Of a stretch of 64,000 nucleotides of DNA, positions 57,413 to 64,000 are shown piece by piece. Position 1 is the first letter of the stretch; each line of letters starts with the position of its first letter. The notes beneath the pieces were generated by a model. It was not told the origin of the DNA and ran no database searches. It saw nothing but the letters and a program-made list of their open reading frames with translations. The DNA is from Jeotgalicoccus saudimassiliensis (GTDB lineage Bacteria > Bacillota > Bacilli > Staphylococcales > Salinicoccaceae), in NCBI RefSeq assembly GCF_000756715.1, contig NZ_CCSE01000001.1, positions 372,001-436,000 on the forward strand, written 5' to 3'. A program made the translations under genes and the position numbers.

Positions 57413-59332
57413 ATGTCACAGGCAACAGCACAAAAACGCGGTTTCTTGTCGGTAATCTGGGATTACATGACAACCGTTGACCATAAGAAAATTGGTATAC
57501 TTTACCTGATTGCTGGTGGATTCTTCTTCGTACTCGGTGGTATTGAAGCAATGCTGATCCGTATTCAGCTTGCAGTGCCGAATAACGATTTCCTTTCAGC
57601 AGGACTGTTTAACGAAGTAATTACGATGCACGGTACAACGATGATATTCCTTGCAGCGATGCCGCTCTTATTTGCGTTTATGAACGCTACCGTACCGCTC
57701 CAGATTGGTGCGCGTGACGTAGCATTCCCATTCCTGAACGCATTGGGTGTATGGTTATTTATCTTTGGTGGTATCTTCCTTAACCTGTCATGGTTCTTAG
57801 GCGGAGCACCGGATGCCGGCTGGACAAGCTACGCATCACTGTCAATTGCATCACCTGGACACGGGATTGACTTCTACGCACTTGGACTTCAGGTTTCAGG
57901 GGCGGGTACATTAATCTCGGGTATTAACTTTGTAACGACAATTATTACGATGAGAGCACCTGGTATGACGTATATGAGAATGCCGCTTATGACATGGACT
58001 ACACTTGTTGCAGGTGTACTGATTGTCTTTGCATTCCCACCGTTAACAGTTGGTCTTTTCCTACTGATTTTTGACCGTATGTTCGGTTCCAACTTCTTTA
58101 TTGTTGAAGCCGGCGGTAACACGATTATCTGGGAGCACCTGTTCTGGATCTTCGGTCACCCGGAAGTTTATATTCTAATCCTTCCGGCATTCGGGATATT
58201 CTCTGAAATATTCTCGACATTTGCCCGTAAACGTCTGTTCGGTTACTCGGCAATGGTATTCGCAACAGTGCTTATCGGTTTCTTCGGATTCATGGTATGG
58301 GCACACCACATGTTCACAGTTGGTCTGGGACCGACAGCTAACGCTATTTTCGCATTAGCAACAATGGCAATCGCAGTACCGACAGGTATTAAAATATTTA
58401 ACTGGATCTTCACGATCTGGGGCGGAAGCATCGAGTTCACAACACCGATGATGTACGCACTTGCATTTATCCCTTCATTCGTAATGGGTGGGGTAACGGG
58501 AATCATGCAGGCAGTAGCTCCGGCTGACTACCAGTACCATGACTCGTACTTTATCGTCGCTCACTTCCACTACGTAATCGTAGGCGGGGTAGTGTTCGCA
58601 TTGCTTGCCGGTCTTCACTACTACTGGCCGCTGATGTTCGCTACTATGCTGAGTGAAAAATTAGGTAAGATAACATTCTGGTTATTCTTTATCGGTTTCC
58701 ACCTGACATTCCTTATCCAGCATTTCTTAGGACTATGGGGAATGCCGCGTCGAGTGTTTACGTATCTCGATGGACAGGGCTACAACGCAGCAAACATGAT
58801 ATCAACAATCGGTGCATTGTTTATGGCACTGGCTGTTATCGTACTTGTAATCAACATTATTATTACAGTAGCTAAAAACGAAAGAGTCGGCCGCGACCCA
58901 TGGGGCGACGGACGTACACTTGAGTGGTCACTTCCACTTCCGGTACCGTATTACAACTTTGCACAGATTCCGTTAATCCGCGGACTTGACGCATTCTGGA
59001 TTGAGAAGAAAGAAGGCAACGGAGAAATGCTTCCGGCTGAATCACTGGATGACTTCCACATGCCGAACAACTCAATCATTCCATTTGTAATGTCATTAGG
59101 ACTGTTCGTCGCTTCATTCGGTGCGCTCTACTTTGCTTCAGGTAAAGAGTGGGCAATCGATGCAGTGGCAGATTTACCGGTAAGACCTTGGGCGTTCTGG
59201 GTACTTGTAATCGGACTTGCAATTACATTTATTTCAATGATTGTACGTTCATTCAAAGACGACCTTGGCTACTATGTAACTAAAGAAGAAGTTTTAAGAG
59301 ATCTTGAAGAACTTGAAAGGGGTGCAAAATAA
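57413..59332 (+). CDS. ctaD: Cytochrome caa3 oxidase subunit I
   Basis: 639 residues, haem-copper oxidase core with extra C-terminal helices as in Bacillus CtaD. Haem a/a3 and CuB ligands: MHGTTMIF, WIFGHPEVYILILPAFG, WAHHMFTVG (His pair) and HFHYVIVGG. Pumps protons while reducing O2. It starts 2 nt after ctaC; the stop overlaps the ctaE start by 1 nt (TAATG). Confidence 0.97.
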   Translation: MSQATAQKRGFLSVIWDYMTTVDHKKIGILYLIAGGFFFVLGGIEAMLIRIQLAVPNNDFLSAGLFNEVITMHGTTMIFLAAMPLLFAFMNATVPLQIGARDVAFPFLNALGVWLFIFGGIFLNLSWFLGGAPDAGWTSYASLSIASPGHGIDFYALGLQVSGAGTLISGINFVTTIITMRAPGMTYMRMPLMTWTTLVAGVLIVFAFPPLTVGLFLLIFDRMFGSNFFIVEAGGNTIIWEHLFWIFGHPEVYILILPAFGIFSEIFSTFARKRLFGYSAMVFATVLIGFFGFMVWAHHMFTVGLGPTANAIFALATMAIAVPTGIKIFNWIFTIWGGSIEFTTPMMYALAFIPSFVMGGVTGIMQAVAPADYQYHDSYFIVAHFHYVIVGGVVFALLAGLHYYWPLMFATMLSEKLGKITFWLFFIGFHLTFLIQHFLGLWGMPRRVFTYLDGQGYNAANMISTIGALFMALAVIVLVINIIITVAKNERVGRDPWGDGRTLEWSLPLPVPYYNFAQIPLIRGLDAFWIEKKEGNGEMLPAESLDDFHMPNNSIIPFVMSLGLFVASFGALYFASGKEWAIDAVADLPVRPWAFWVLVIGLAITFISMIVRSFKDDLGYYVTKEEVLRDLEELERGAK

Positions 59333-59958
59333 TGGCTGAAATGAAATATAATGTCCCTAACGAACAGTGGCCTGAGCACCCGGAGACAGCAACACTCGAA
59401 GGTAAGAATAAATTCGTCGGTTTCTGGACATTCTTAGGCGGAGAGACTGTACTATTCGCATCACTATTTGCGACTTACCTTGCACTGAAAGACAGCGTGC
59501 CAAGCTCGGATCACCTGCTTGCAGCTGACCTGTTCCACCTTGAACTTGCATTTGTCATGACGATGTTACTTCTTACATCGTCACTGACGAGTGTATATGC
59601 TGTATACCACATGCGTAACAACAATTTCAGCAAGATGCAGTTATGGTTAGCCGTTACAGTATTACTTGGTGCAGGGTTCCTTGCACTTGAAATTTACGAG
59701 TTCTATGAGTATGTTCACCTTGGACATTCATTCAGATCAAGCGCATTCGGTAGTGCATTCTACATTCTGATCGGTACACACGGTTTCCACGTAATTATCG
59801 GTCTGATCTGGATTACGGGTCTTATTATCCGTAACGCATCGCGCGGTTTATCAGTATACACTGCAGCAAAAGTTAACACTGCAGCATTATACTGGCACTT
59901 CATTGACGTTGTGTGGGTATTCATCTTCACAATCGTTTACCTGTTAGGAGTGATATAA
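59332..59958 (+). CDS. ctaE: Cytochrome caa3 oxidase subunit III
   Basis: 208 residues, five transmembrane helices, the short bacterial form of COX3. Landmarks are FWTFLGGETVLFASLFATYLAL, HGFHVIIGLIW and the C-terminal YWHFIDVVWVFIFTIVYL with the invariant H-F-x-D-x-x-W. It stabilises subunit I and the proton-entry path. It is overlapped by ctaD and abuts ctaF. Confidence 0.95.
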   Translation: MAEMKYNVPNEQWPEHPETATLEGKNKFVGFWTFLGGETVLFASLFATYLALKDSVPSSDHLLAADLFHLELAFVMTMLLLTSSLTSVYAVYHMRNNNFSKMQLWLAVTVLLGAGFLALEIYEFYEYVHLGHSFRSSAFGSAFYILIGTHGFHVIIGLIWITGLIIRNASRGLSVYTAAKVNTAALYWHFIDVVWVFIFTIVYLLGVI

Positions 59959-60300
59959 GTGGCAGAACTAGAAGCAAAAACAATGACAGAAACTCAGCTG
60001 AGAAATCTTCGACGCCAGAGAACTAAAGAAATGCGTCTGCAGCTTACAGGATTTGGACTTATGATTTTCCTGACATTCATGGCATTCGGCATGGTGGCAC
60101 TGGACTTTAACGCAACATTCATTTTAGGGATTGTAATGCTTTTCGCATTCATCCAGGTTATTCTTCAGTTCTACTATTTCATGCACATGAAAGATGACGG
60201 GCATGATTTCGCCAAACTGTTCATGGTTGTGGGAATGTTCTTTGCAATTGCATTCTGTGTAACATTCATTTATATCGTATGGATCGGTTCACCGATTTAA
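59959..60300 (+). CDS. ctaF: Cytochrome caa3 oxidase subunit IV
   Basis: 113 residues with three transmembrane helices after a charged N-terminus (LRNLRRQRTKEMRLQ). The phrase FYYFMHMKDDGHDFAKLF is the COX4 (caa3 type) signature. GTG start at 59959 directly after the ctaE stop. A terminator closes the ctaCDEF unit. Confidence 0.9.
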   Translation: MAELEAKTMTETQLRNLRRQRTKEMRLQLTGFGLMIFLTFMAFGMVALDFNATFILGIVMLFAFIQVILQFYYFMHMKDDGHDFAKLFMVVGMFFAIAFCVTFIYIVWIGSPI

Positions 60301-60303
60301 TAC

Positions 60304-60340
60304 AAAAAAAGATGGCCTCGTAAGAGGTCATCTTTTTTTT
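60304..60340 (+). terminator. Terminator of the ctaCDEF unit
   Basis: 16-bp A-rich/GC stem around GATGGCCTC / GAGGTCATC (one G-U pair) with a GTAA loop and eight T. Confidence 0.85.
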
Positions 60341-60438
60341 GGTCAACAGTTTGTCACTTTGTGTGTTTTTATCGTCTTGAGTTATAAAGGCAATGATTTT
60401 ATAATAGAAGTAATAAGGACAAATTTAAGGTGGTACGG

Positions 60439-61398
60439 ATGGAAAATATAACTTCAATAAAAATATTTGGTTTCATGGCACTTTGGAGTCCATTTTTCCT
60501 GGCTTTCGTCATTTTACTGACAGCAGTATTTTTTCTTGTGACGACAAGATGGTACAGGGAATTTGAAGGCGGGCGCCCGCTGACTCAAAAAGAAGGCGCA
60601 CTGTTTGTAGTCAATATGATTTTACTATATGCGATGTACGGGGCACCAATCGATCTGTTAAGTCATATACTGTTTACATTCCACATGGTGCAGATGGCTT
60701 TTGTGCTGTTTTTAATTGCACCGTTAGTGTATTTCAGTATTCCTGAATATTTACAGAAATATTTAGTATCACTGCCGGTAATCGGACCGGTACTGCGTCT
60801 TGGAGCAAACAAGCCGCTGTTTTCACTTATGCTGCTGATAGCTGCATTTTCAATTTATCACCTGCCGGTAGTCATGGATAATCTGAAGATGAGTTCCACA
60901 TTACATACACTCGTTCTCGCGATTATGTTCCTGACAGCAGTAATGGCATTTTACCCGATATTCAATAAGGTTGAACCTGAAGAAAAACACATGGGCGGGC
61001 TGTTTAAGCTGCTTTACGTATTCGGTATCGGTGCATTTGTTACACCAGCGTGTGCTCTCATTATCTTTGCGGGATCTCCGATGTATGCGACATTTACTGA
61101 AGGAGAAGCGTGGCTGAATGCGATGGCACTTTGTGTACCTGCCGGTATTCTTGACAGCATTGCAGGAGCGGGTATGATCTCCGGTCCTGAATATTTCACT
61201 AATACCACACCGTTGATCGATCAGCAGACGGGCGGAATTATTATGAAAGTGCTGCAGGAAGTTTTCTTTGGTGTAATGCTTGCGCACATCTTCTTCAAGT
61301 GGTTTAACGAAGAGCGCCAGAATGAAGATCAGATTACAGAACGTGCTTTAGCTAAAGCTCAGGCGCAAAAAGAAATGAACGAACGCTTTAGAGTATAG
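60439..61398 (+). CDS. ctaG: Cytochrome oxidase assembly protein CtaG (caa3_CtaG family)
   Basis: 319 residues from the ATG at 60439, 7 nt after AAGGTGG; a GTG three codons upstream overlaps that site. Seven transmembrane helices. LLSHILFTFHMVQMAFVLFLIAPLVYF, FSIYHLPVVMD and LHTLVLAIMFLTAVMAFYPI match the Bacillus CtaG family, which is needed for CuB insertion into the caa3 oxidase. Note that this is not the Cox11-type CtaG of proteobacteria. It has its own short leader and 11-nt spacing to ctaM. Confidence 0.92.
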   Translation: MENITSIKIFGFMALWSPFFLAFVILLTAVFFLVTTRWYREFEGGRPLTQKEGALFVVNMILLYAMYGAPIDLLSHILFTFHMVQMAFVLFLIAPLVYFSIPEYLQKYLVSLPVIGPVLRLGANKPLFSLMLLIAAFSIYHLPVVMDNLKMSSTLHTLVLAIMFLTAVMAFYPIFNKVEPEEKHMGGLFKLLYVFGIGAFVTPACALIIFAGSPMYATFTEGEAWLNAMALCVPAGILDSIAGAGMISGPEYFTNTTPLIDQQTGGIIMKVLQEVFFGVMLAHIFFKWFNEERQNEDQITERALAKAQAQKEMNERFRV

Positions 61399-61409
61399 GA
61401 GGCAACAAC

Positions 61410-61871
61410 TTGGACATATATTTTATCCTGCCGACAATCAGTACATCATTTATCGTACTGAGTGCGATATTTATGGCAATCGGCATTTATCATGTTAAAA
61501 AAGGAAATGTGCAGACTCATGAGAAGTTCATGACATTTGCTGCAATTTCTGCTCTGGCATTTTTCATTGTTTATATTTCAAAAACAGTGTTCCTCGGTAA
61601 CACGCAGTTCGGCGGTCCTGATTGGCTTGAAATTTACTACGTAATCTTCCTGATCAGTCATATTATACTGTCGACAACAGGTGGGATATTCGGAGGAATC
61701 CAGGTGTTTACAGGCAAAAAGAACAAGCTGCGCCAGCACAGAAAATTCGGTATGACTGCAGCGGCTATCTGGTCGCTTACTGCAATTACCGGAGTTATGG
61801 TTTACATTATTCTTTATGTTTTATATCCGGGTGGAGAAACGACAGGTTTATGGGATGCGATATTCCACTAA
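61410..61871 (+). CDS. ctaM: DUF420 membrane protein (CtaM/YozB), haem A oxidase maturation
   Basis: 153 residues from a TTG at 61410 with ATAGGAGGCAA upstream; four transmembrane helices. DUF420 features: THEKFMTFAAISALAFFIVYISK, a His in FLISHIILSTTGG and RQHRKFGMTAAAIWSLTAITGVMVY. S. aureus CtaM and B. subtilis YozB of this family are required for active haem A-containing oxidases. In S. aureus ctaM directly follows ctaB; here the caa3 structural genes and ctaG lie between. Confidence 0.88.
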   Translation: MDIYFILPTISTSFIVLSAIFMAIGIYHVKKGNVQTHEKFMTFAAISALAFFIVYISKTVFLGNTQFGGPDWLEIYYVIFLISHIILSTTGGIFGGIQVFTGKKNKLRQHRKFGMTAAAIWSLTAITGVMVYIILYVLYPGGETTGLWDAIFH

Positions 61872-61879
61872 AATTAAAG

Positions 61880-61916
61880 AAAACCTCTTACAGTTATGCT
61901 GTAAGAGGTTTTTTAT
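61880..61916. terminator. Bidirectional terminator
   Basis: 14-bp perfect stem AAAACCTCTTACAG / CTGTAAGAGGTTTT with a 5-nt loop, between ctaM and the yugN-like gene. Confidence 0.85.
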
Positions 61917-61926
61917 GTAGCAGCGA

Positions 61927-62301
61927 TTACTGCTGGTGGTAAGCTGCAACTTCAGTTAATTCTTTGCTTATTGCTCTGATCTTGCTGATCGCATGTTCAA
62001 CGATGCGTTCAGGGAATACTTCATCACTGCCGTATTCGATACCAGTCGGGTAGTAGTGTTTACCCATGTACGGGTCCATCAGCTGCATTGTTGCATTGTT
62101 TGCACCAACGTCGCCGTTCACTGCATATCCAGGAAAACGTAAGTAATAAATACCTTCAGGAATTTCGTATTTATAATCGAAAGTCATACGCTCATAATCC
62201 CAGCTGCCGCCAAGAACACAACCATTGTGGTTCATAATATCCTGCAGTGAGCCTTGTGGAATGACTATATTTTCAATACCTGAGTTTTCAAAAACCATCA
62301 T
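61927..62301 (-). CDS. YugN-like family protein
   Basis: 124 residues. GSWDYERMTFDYKYE and YYLRFPGYAVNGDV are typical of the YugN-like family, a small soluble alpha/beta protein of unknown function. Two ATG codons in tandem open the frame, and GGGGGC lies 7 nt upstream of the first. The position between ctaM and ylbF is kept in staphylococci, as I recall. Confidence 0.82.
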   Translation of the reverse strand: MMVFENSGIENIVIPQGSLQDIMNHNGCVLGGSWDYERMTFDYKYEIPEGIYYLRFPGYAVNGDVGANNATMQLMDPYMGKHYYPTGIEYGSDEVFPERIVEHAISKIRAISKELTEVAAYHQQ

Positions 62302-62425
62302 TTTTGCCCCCTATCATTTATCCATTACCCTAATTTTAATCTATTACAATACCAGTTGCAAATGGTATTTATCATATAGTAACAAATGTATCAATATGAT
62401 AAAATGATTGGGGAGAGGTGATTAT

Positions 62426-62863
62426 ATGATAATGACAACAGATTTTGAAATTATGGATTCACTAGACTCTCTAAACGATATGATTACTGAGACAGAAGAG
62501 TATTATAACTACTGTAAATATAAAGCACTCCTCGATACGGATGATGAAGTCAGTAAAATGATTAAACATTTTGCACGGTTAAAAGAGGATTTTACCGATG
62601 TTGAACGGTTCGGTAAATATCACCCGGATTTCAGTTCGAAACGAAAAGAAATCAACCAGTATAAAAAAGCATTGGATATGCATCCGATTATTATGGAATA
62701 CAGAAGAGCGGAATTTCAGCTGCAGTCACTGCTGGATGAAGTGCTTTTTATTATCGGTCAGTCGGTCAGTCCGCATGCTAATATCGTCAGCAGCAATCCA
62801 TTTTTCTCAAACAGTTCAAACAGCGGCTGTGCAACAGGCGGAAGCTGCAGCTGCGCAGGTTAA
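62426..62863 (+). CDS. ylbF: YlbF (RicF) family regulator
   Basis: 145 residues from the ATG at 62426, 8 nt after GGGGAGAGG; an in-frame TTG six codons upstream lies in that site. All-helical Com_YlbF domain (about 15-110: LLDTDDEVSKMIKHFARLKED, YKKALDMHPIIMEYRRAEFQL), then a Ser/Asn linker and a Cys-rich end with Cys135, Cys141 and Cys143 (GCATGGSCSCAG). In B. subtilis YlbF with YmcA and YaaT forms the Ric complex, which carries [4Fe-4S] clusters and acts with RNase Y in mRNA processing. The tail probably provides cluster ligands. Confidence 0.88.
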   Translation: MIMTTDFEIMDSLDSLNDMITETEEYYNYCKYKALLDTDDEVSKMIKHFARLKEDFTDVERFGKYHPDFSSKRKEINQYKKALDMHPIIMEYRRAEFQLQSLLDEVLFIIGQSVSPHANIVSSNPFFSNSSNSGCATGGSCSCAG

Positions 62864-62875
62864 TATATACTTTAG

Positions 62876-62910
62876 AAGAGCACGTACCGGGATGGTGCGT
62901 GTTCTTTTTT
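62876..62910 (+). terminator. Terminator of ylbF
   Basis: 13-bp stem AAGAGCACGTACC / GGTGCGTGTTCTT (two G-U pairs), 5-nt loop, then a T run. Confidence 0.75.
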
Positions 62911-62913
62911 CTG

Positions 62914-62940
62914 AAAAAAAAGACCCGCTCGATGCGGGTC
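62914..62940 (-). terminator. Terminator of the glycerophosphodiesterase gene
   Basis: Stem GACCCGC / GCGGGTC with a 5-nt loop; the adjoining A run reads as seven T on the minus strand. Confidence 0.75.
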
Positions 62941-62947
62941 GGAATTA

Positions 62948-63868
62948 TTAGTATCTGTCTTTTAACAGGTGGTAGCTGATGTCCGGATAGTCGGTCACAA
63001 TAGTGTGTGCACCTTTTTGGATGAGTTCATCCATCTTATCCATTTTATTAATATTCCAGTAGCCGACTGCGATGTTCAGGCTCGTCAGGAATTCGATAAA
63101 GCCTTTCGTATCCAGGCGGATGCCGTTATATTCTGCCGGAATCTGGAACGTATCTGCCGCAGGTTCATACATATGTCCGAAGCCTGCACGGTGGATAAAG
63201 AATGCACGGCTGACCTGATCAACGCCGGCACCAAGTGCCACAGAATCCTCAGCGTAGAGATTAAACTGTTTAATCTGTGCGTCGTGGAAACTTGTTACAA
63301 GTACACGGTCTTCCGCACCGAGTTCTGTAATTAAACGGTAGAGCAGACTTGGAACAAGGCTGCCCGCGTAGGATTCGGGATCATCTTTAATATCGATGTT
63401 GATTAACGTTCCCGGGTATTCTTCAATCAGTTCGCGGAGTGTAACAATTTTAGCTTTGTCATGTCCGCGGTACGGGTGATTGCCTTCAACATCAGTAAAG
63501 TGGTAACCGAAATCAAGCTCTTTTAAATCTGCGAGCGTCAGGTTGCTTACTTTACCTGCACCGTTGGAAGTTCTGTCTACGTATGCGTCGTGGAAAACGA
63601 CGATTTCTTCATCTTTTGTCAGACGGATATCAATTTCAAATCCCTCAACGTTAAACTCCGATGCTTTGTCAAAAGCGATGCGTGTATGTTCAGGCGCAAG
63701 ACCCATACCGCCGCGGTGTGCAAAAATATACGGTGAACGCTGCTTGAAGTATGGTTTAATATCGCGGACTTTCGTTTCTTTTAATAATTTAGTACCTGCC
63801 CAGAGGCCGAGTGTCAGACCGGTTGCGACGCCGACTGCTGTTGCCATTCTTTTAATACATTTTGCCAT
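62948..63868 (-). CDS. Glycerophosphodiester phosphodiesterase, membrane-anchored
   Basis: 306 residues from the ATG at 63868, 8 nt after GGAGG; an ATG five codons upstream overlaps that site. An N-terminal hydrophobic segment (ATAVGVATGLTLGLWAG) acts as signal anchor. The GDPD barrel has the catalytic H-R-G in FAHRGG, then APEHT, GFEIDIRLTKDE (Glu-x-Asp metal ligands) and VFHDAYVDRTSNG with the second catalytic His. It hydrolyses glycerophosphodiesters, or glycerol-phosphate wall polymers in some Gram-positive relatives, outside the cell. It sits between ylbF and ylbG on the opposite strand. Confidence 0.92.
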   Translation of the reverse strand: MAKCIKRMATAVGVATGLTLGLWAGTKLLKETKVRDIKPYFKQRSPYIFAHRGGMGLAPEHTRIAFDKASEFNVEGFEIDIRLTKDEEIVVFHDAYVDRTSNGAGKVSNLTLADLKELDFGYHFTDVEGNHPYRGHDKAKIVTLRELIEEYPGTLINIDIKDDPESYAGSLVPSLLYRLITELGAEDRVLVTSFHDAQIKQFNLYAEDSVALGAGVDQVSRAFFIHRAGFGHMYEPAADTFQIPAEYNGIRLDTKGFIEFLTSLNIAVGYWNINKMDKMDELIQKGAHTIVTDYPDISYHLLKDRY

Positions 63869-63955
63869 GTTGGAAACCTCCATGAGATATTCATTTAAAA
63901 AACATACAGAATATATGTTATTATGATTCTAAAGATTTAGATAGGTGGTCAGTCA

Positions 63956-64000
63956 ATGATAGTCAACCGACTTGGTATATATGTTTATTTTAAACAAAAT
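63956..64000 (+). CDS. ylbG: Start of a YlbG-like (UPF0298) gene, cut by the window edge
   Basis: ATG at 63956, 7 nt after AGGTGG, opens a frame running off the right edge: MIVNRLGIYVYFKQN. The R-x-(G/S)-I-(Y/V)-V-Y-x-K opening fits the UPF0298/YlbG family, and ylbG normally follows ylbF. Only 15 residues are visible, so the call rests mainly on position. Confidence 0.5.
   Translation, partial: MIVNRLGIYVYFKQN

Overview
The window is chromosomal DNA of a low-to-moderate GC Gram-positive bacterium, best placed in the family Staphylococcaceae outside Staphylococcus itself (a Jeotgalicoccus/Salinicoccus-type genome is my inference). The main reason is gene order recalled from S. aureus: folD/purD, ptsHI, cydAB, ktr, rnjA-rpoY, def, ykyA, pdhABCD, UPF0223, potABCD, UPF0637 (yktB), suhB, ylaF-typA-ylaH, ylaL-like, ylaN, ftsW, ctaA/ctaB, ctaM, yugN, ylbF, ylbG. 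I see no mobile element, phage, CRISPR array, rRNA or tRNA gene.

Layout. 1-6.2 kb: a 5'-incomplete polysaccharide deacetylase, an SLC13-type transporter, a lipoprotein, a DJ-1/PfpI protein, a DUF5011 Ig-like protein and a Na/Ca exchanger. 6.2-11.4 kb: folD divergent from a solitary purD, then an unknown membrane protein translationally coupled to a HutG-like enzyme, and a DUF697-like protein. 11.5-18.1 kb: ptsHI, an Atg22/UMF1-type MFS transporter, cydAB with a Rex-like site, and a Ktr RCK subunit. 18.1-22.2 kb (mostly minus): an acetamidase-family protein, rpoY-rnjA, an unannotated 31-residue peptide gene with its own promoter and terminator, and def. 22.3-32.1 kb: ykyA, pdhABCD behind a palindrome-rich control region, a UPF0223 gene and potABCD. 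32.1-45.5 kb: a DUF4064-like protein, then branched-chain amino acid synthesis in two units. The first is a BASS-family transporter plus ilvD; the second is a T-box-controlled ilvBH-ilvC-leuABCD-ilvA operon. Each has a near-consensus cre site upstream. 45.7-54 kb: yktB, suhB, a frameshifted NERD-like gene, ylaF, typA, ylaH, a ylaL-like gene, ylaN, ftsW and a cation-efflux protein. 54-64 kb: the haem A / cytochrome caa3 cluster ctaA<->ctaB-ctaCDEF, ctaG-ctaM, then yugN, ylbF, a glycerophosphodiesterase and the first codons of ylbG.

Together the genes describe central carbon flow (PTS, pyruvate dehydrogenase), two terminal oxidases (cytochrome bd and a caa3-type cytochrome c oxidase with its haem A and copper assembly factors), branched-chain amino acid supply tied to carbon and amino acid status, polyamine uptake, and RNA/translation housekeeping.

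Most interesting items: (1) the complete transcription unit for a +10 charged, amphipathic 31-residue peptide at about 21.1-21.3 kb; (2) a degenerate NERD/zinc-ribbon gene interrupted by a one-base shift at a homopolymer; (3) a short threonine deaminase without regulatory domain inside the ilv-leu operon; (4) a T-box whose specifier does not read as a branched-chain codon in my reading; (5) palindromic operator-like sites in front of pdhA and between ctaA and ctaB. All identifications come from reading the sequence and remembered family features; no searches were run.
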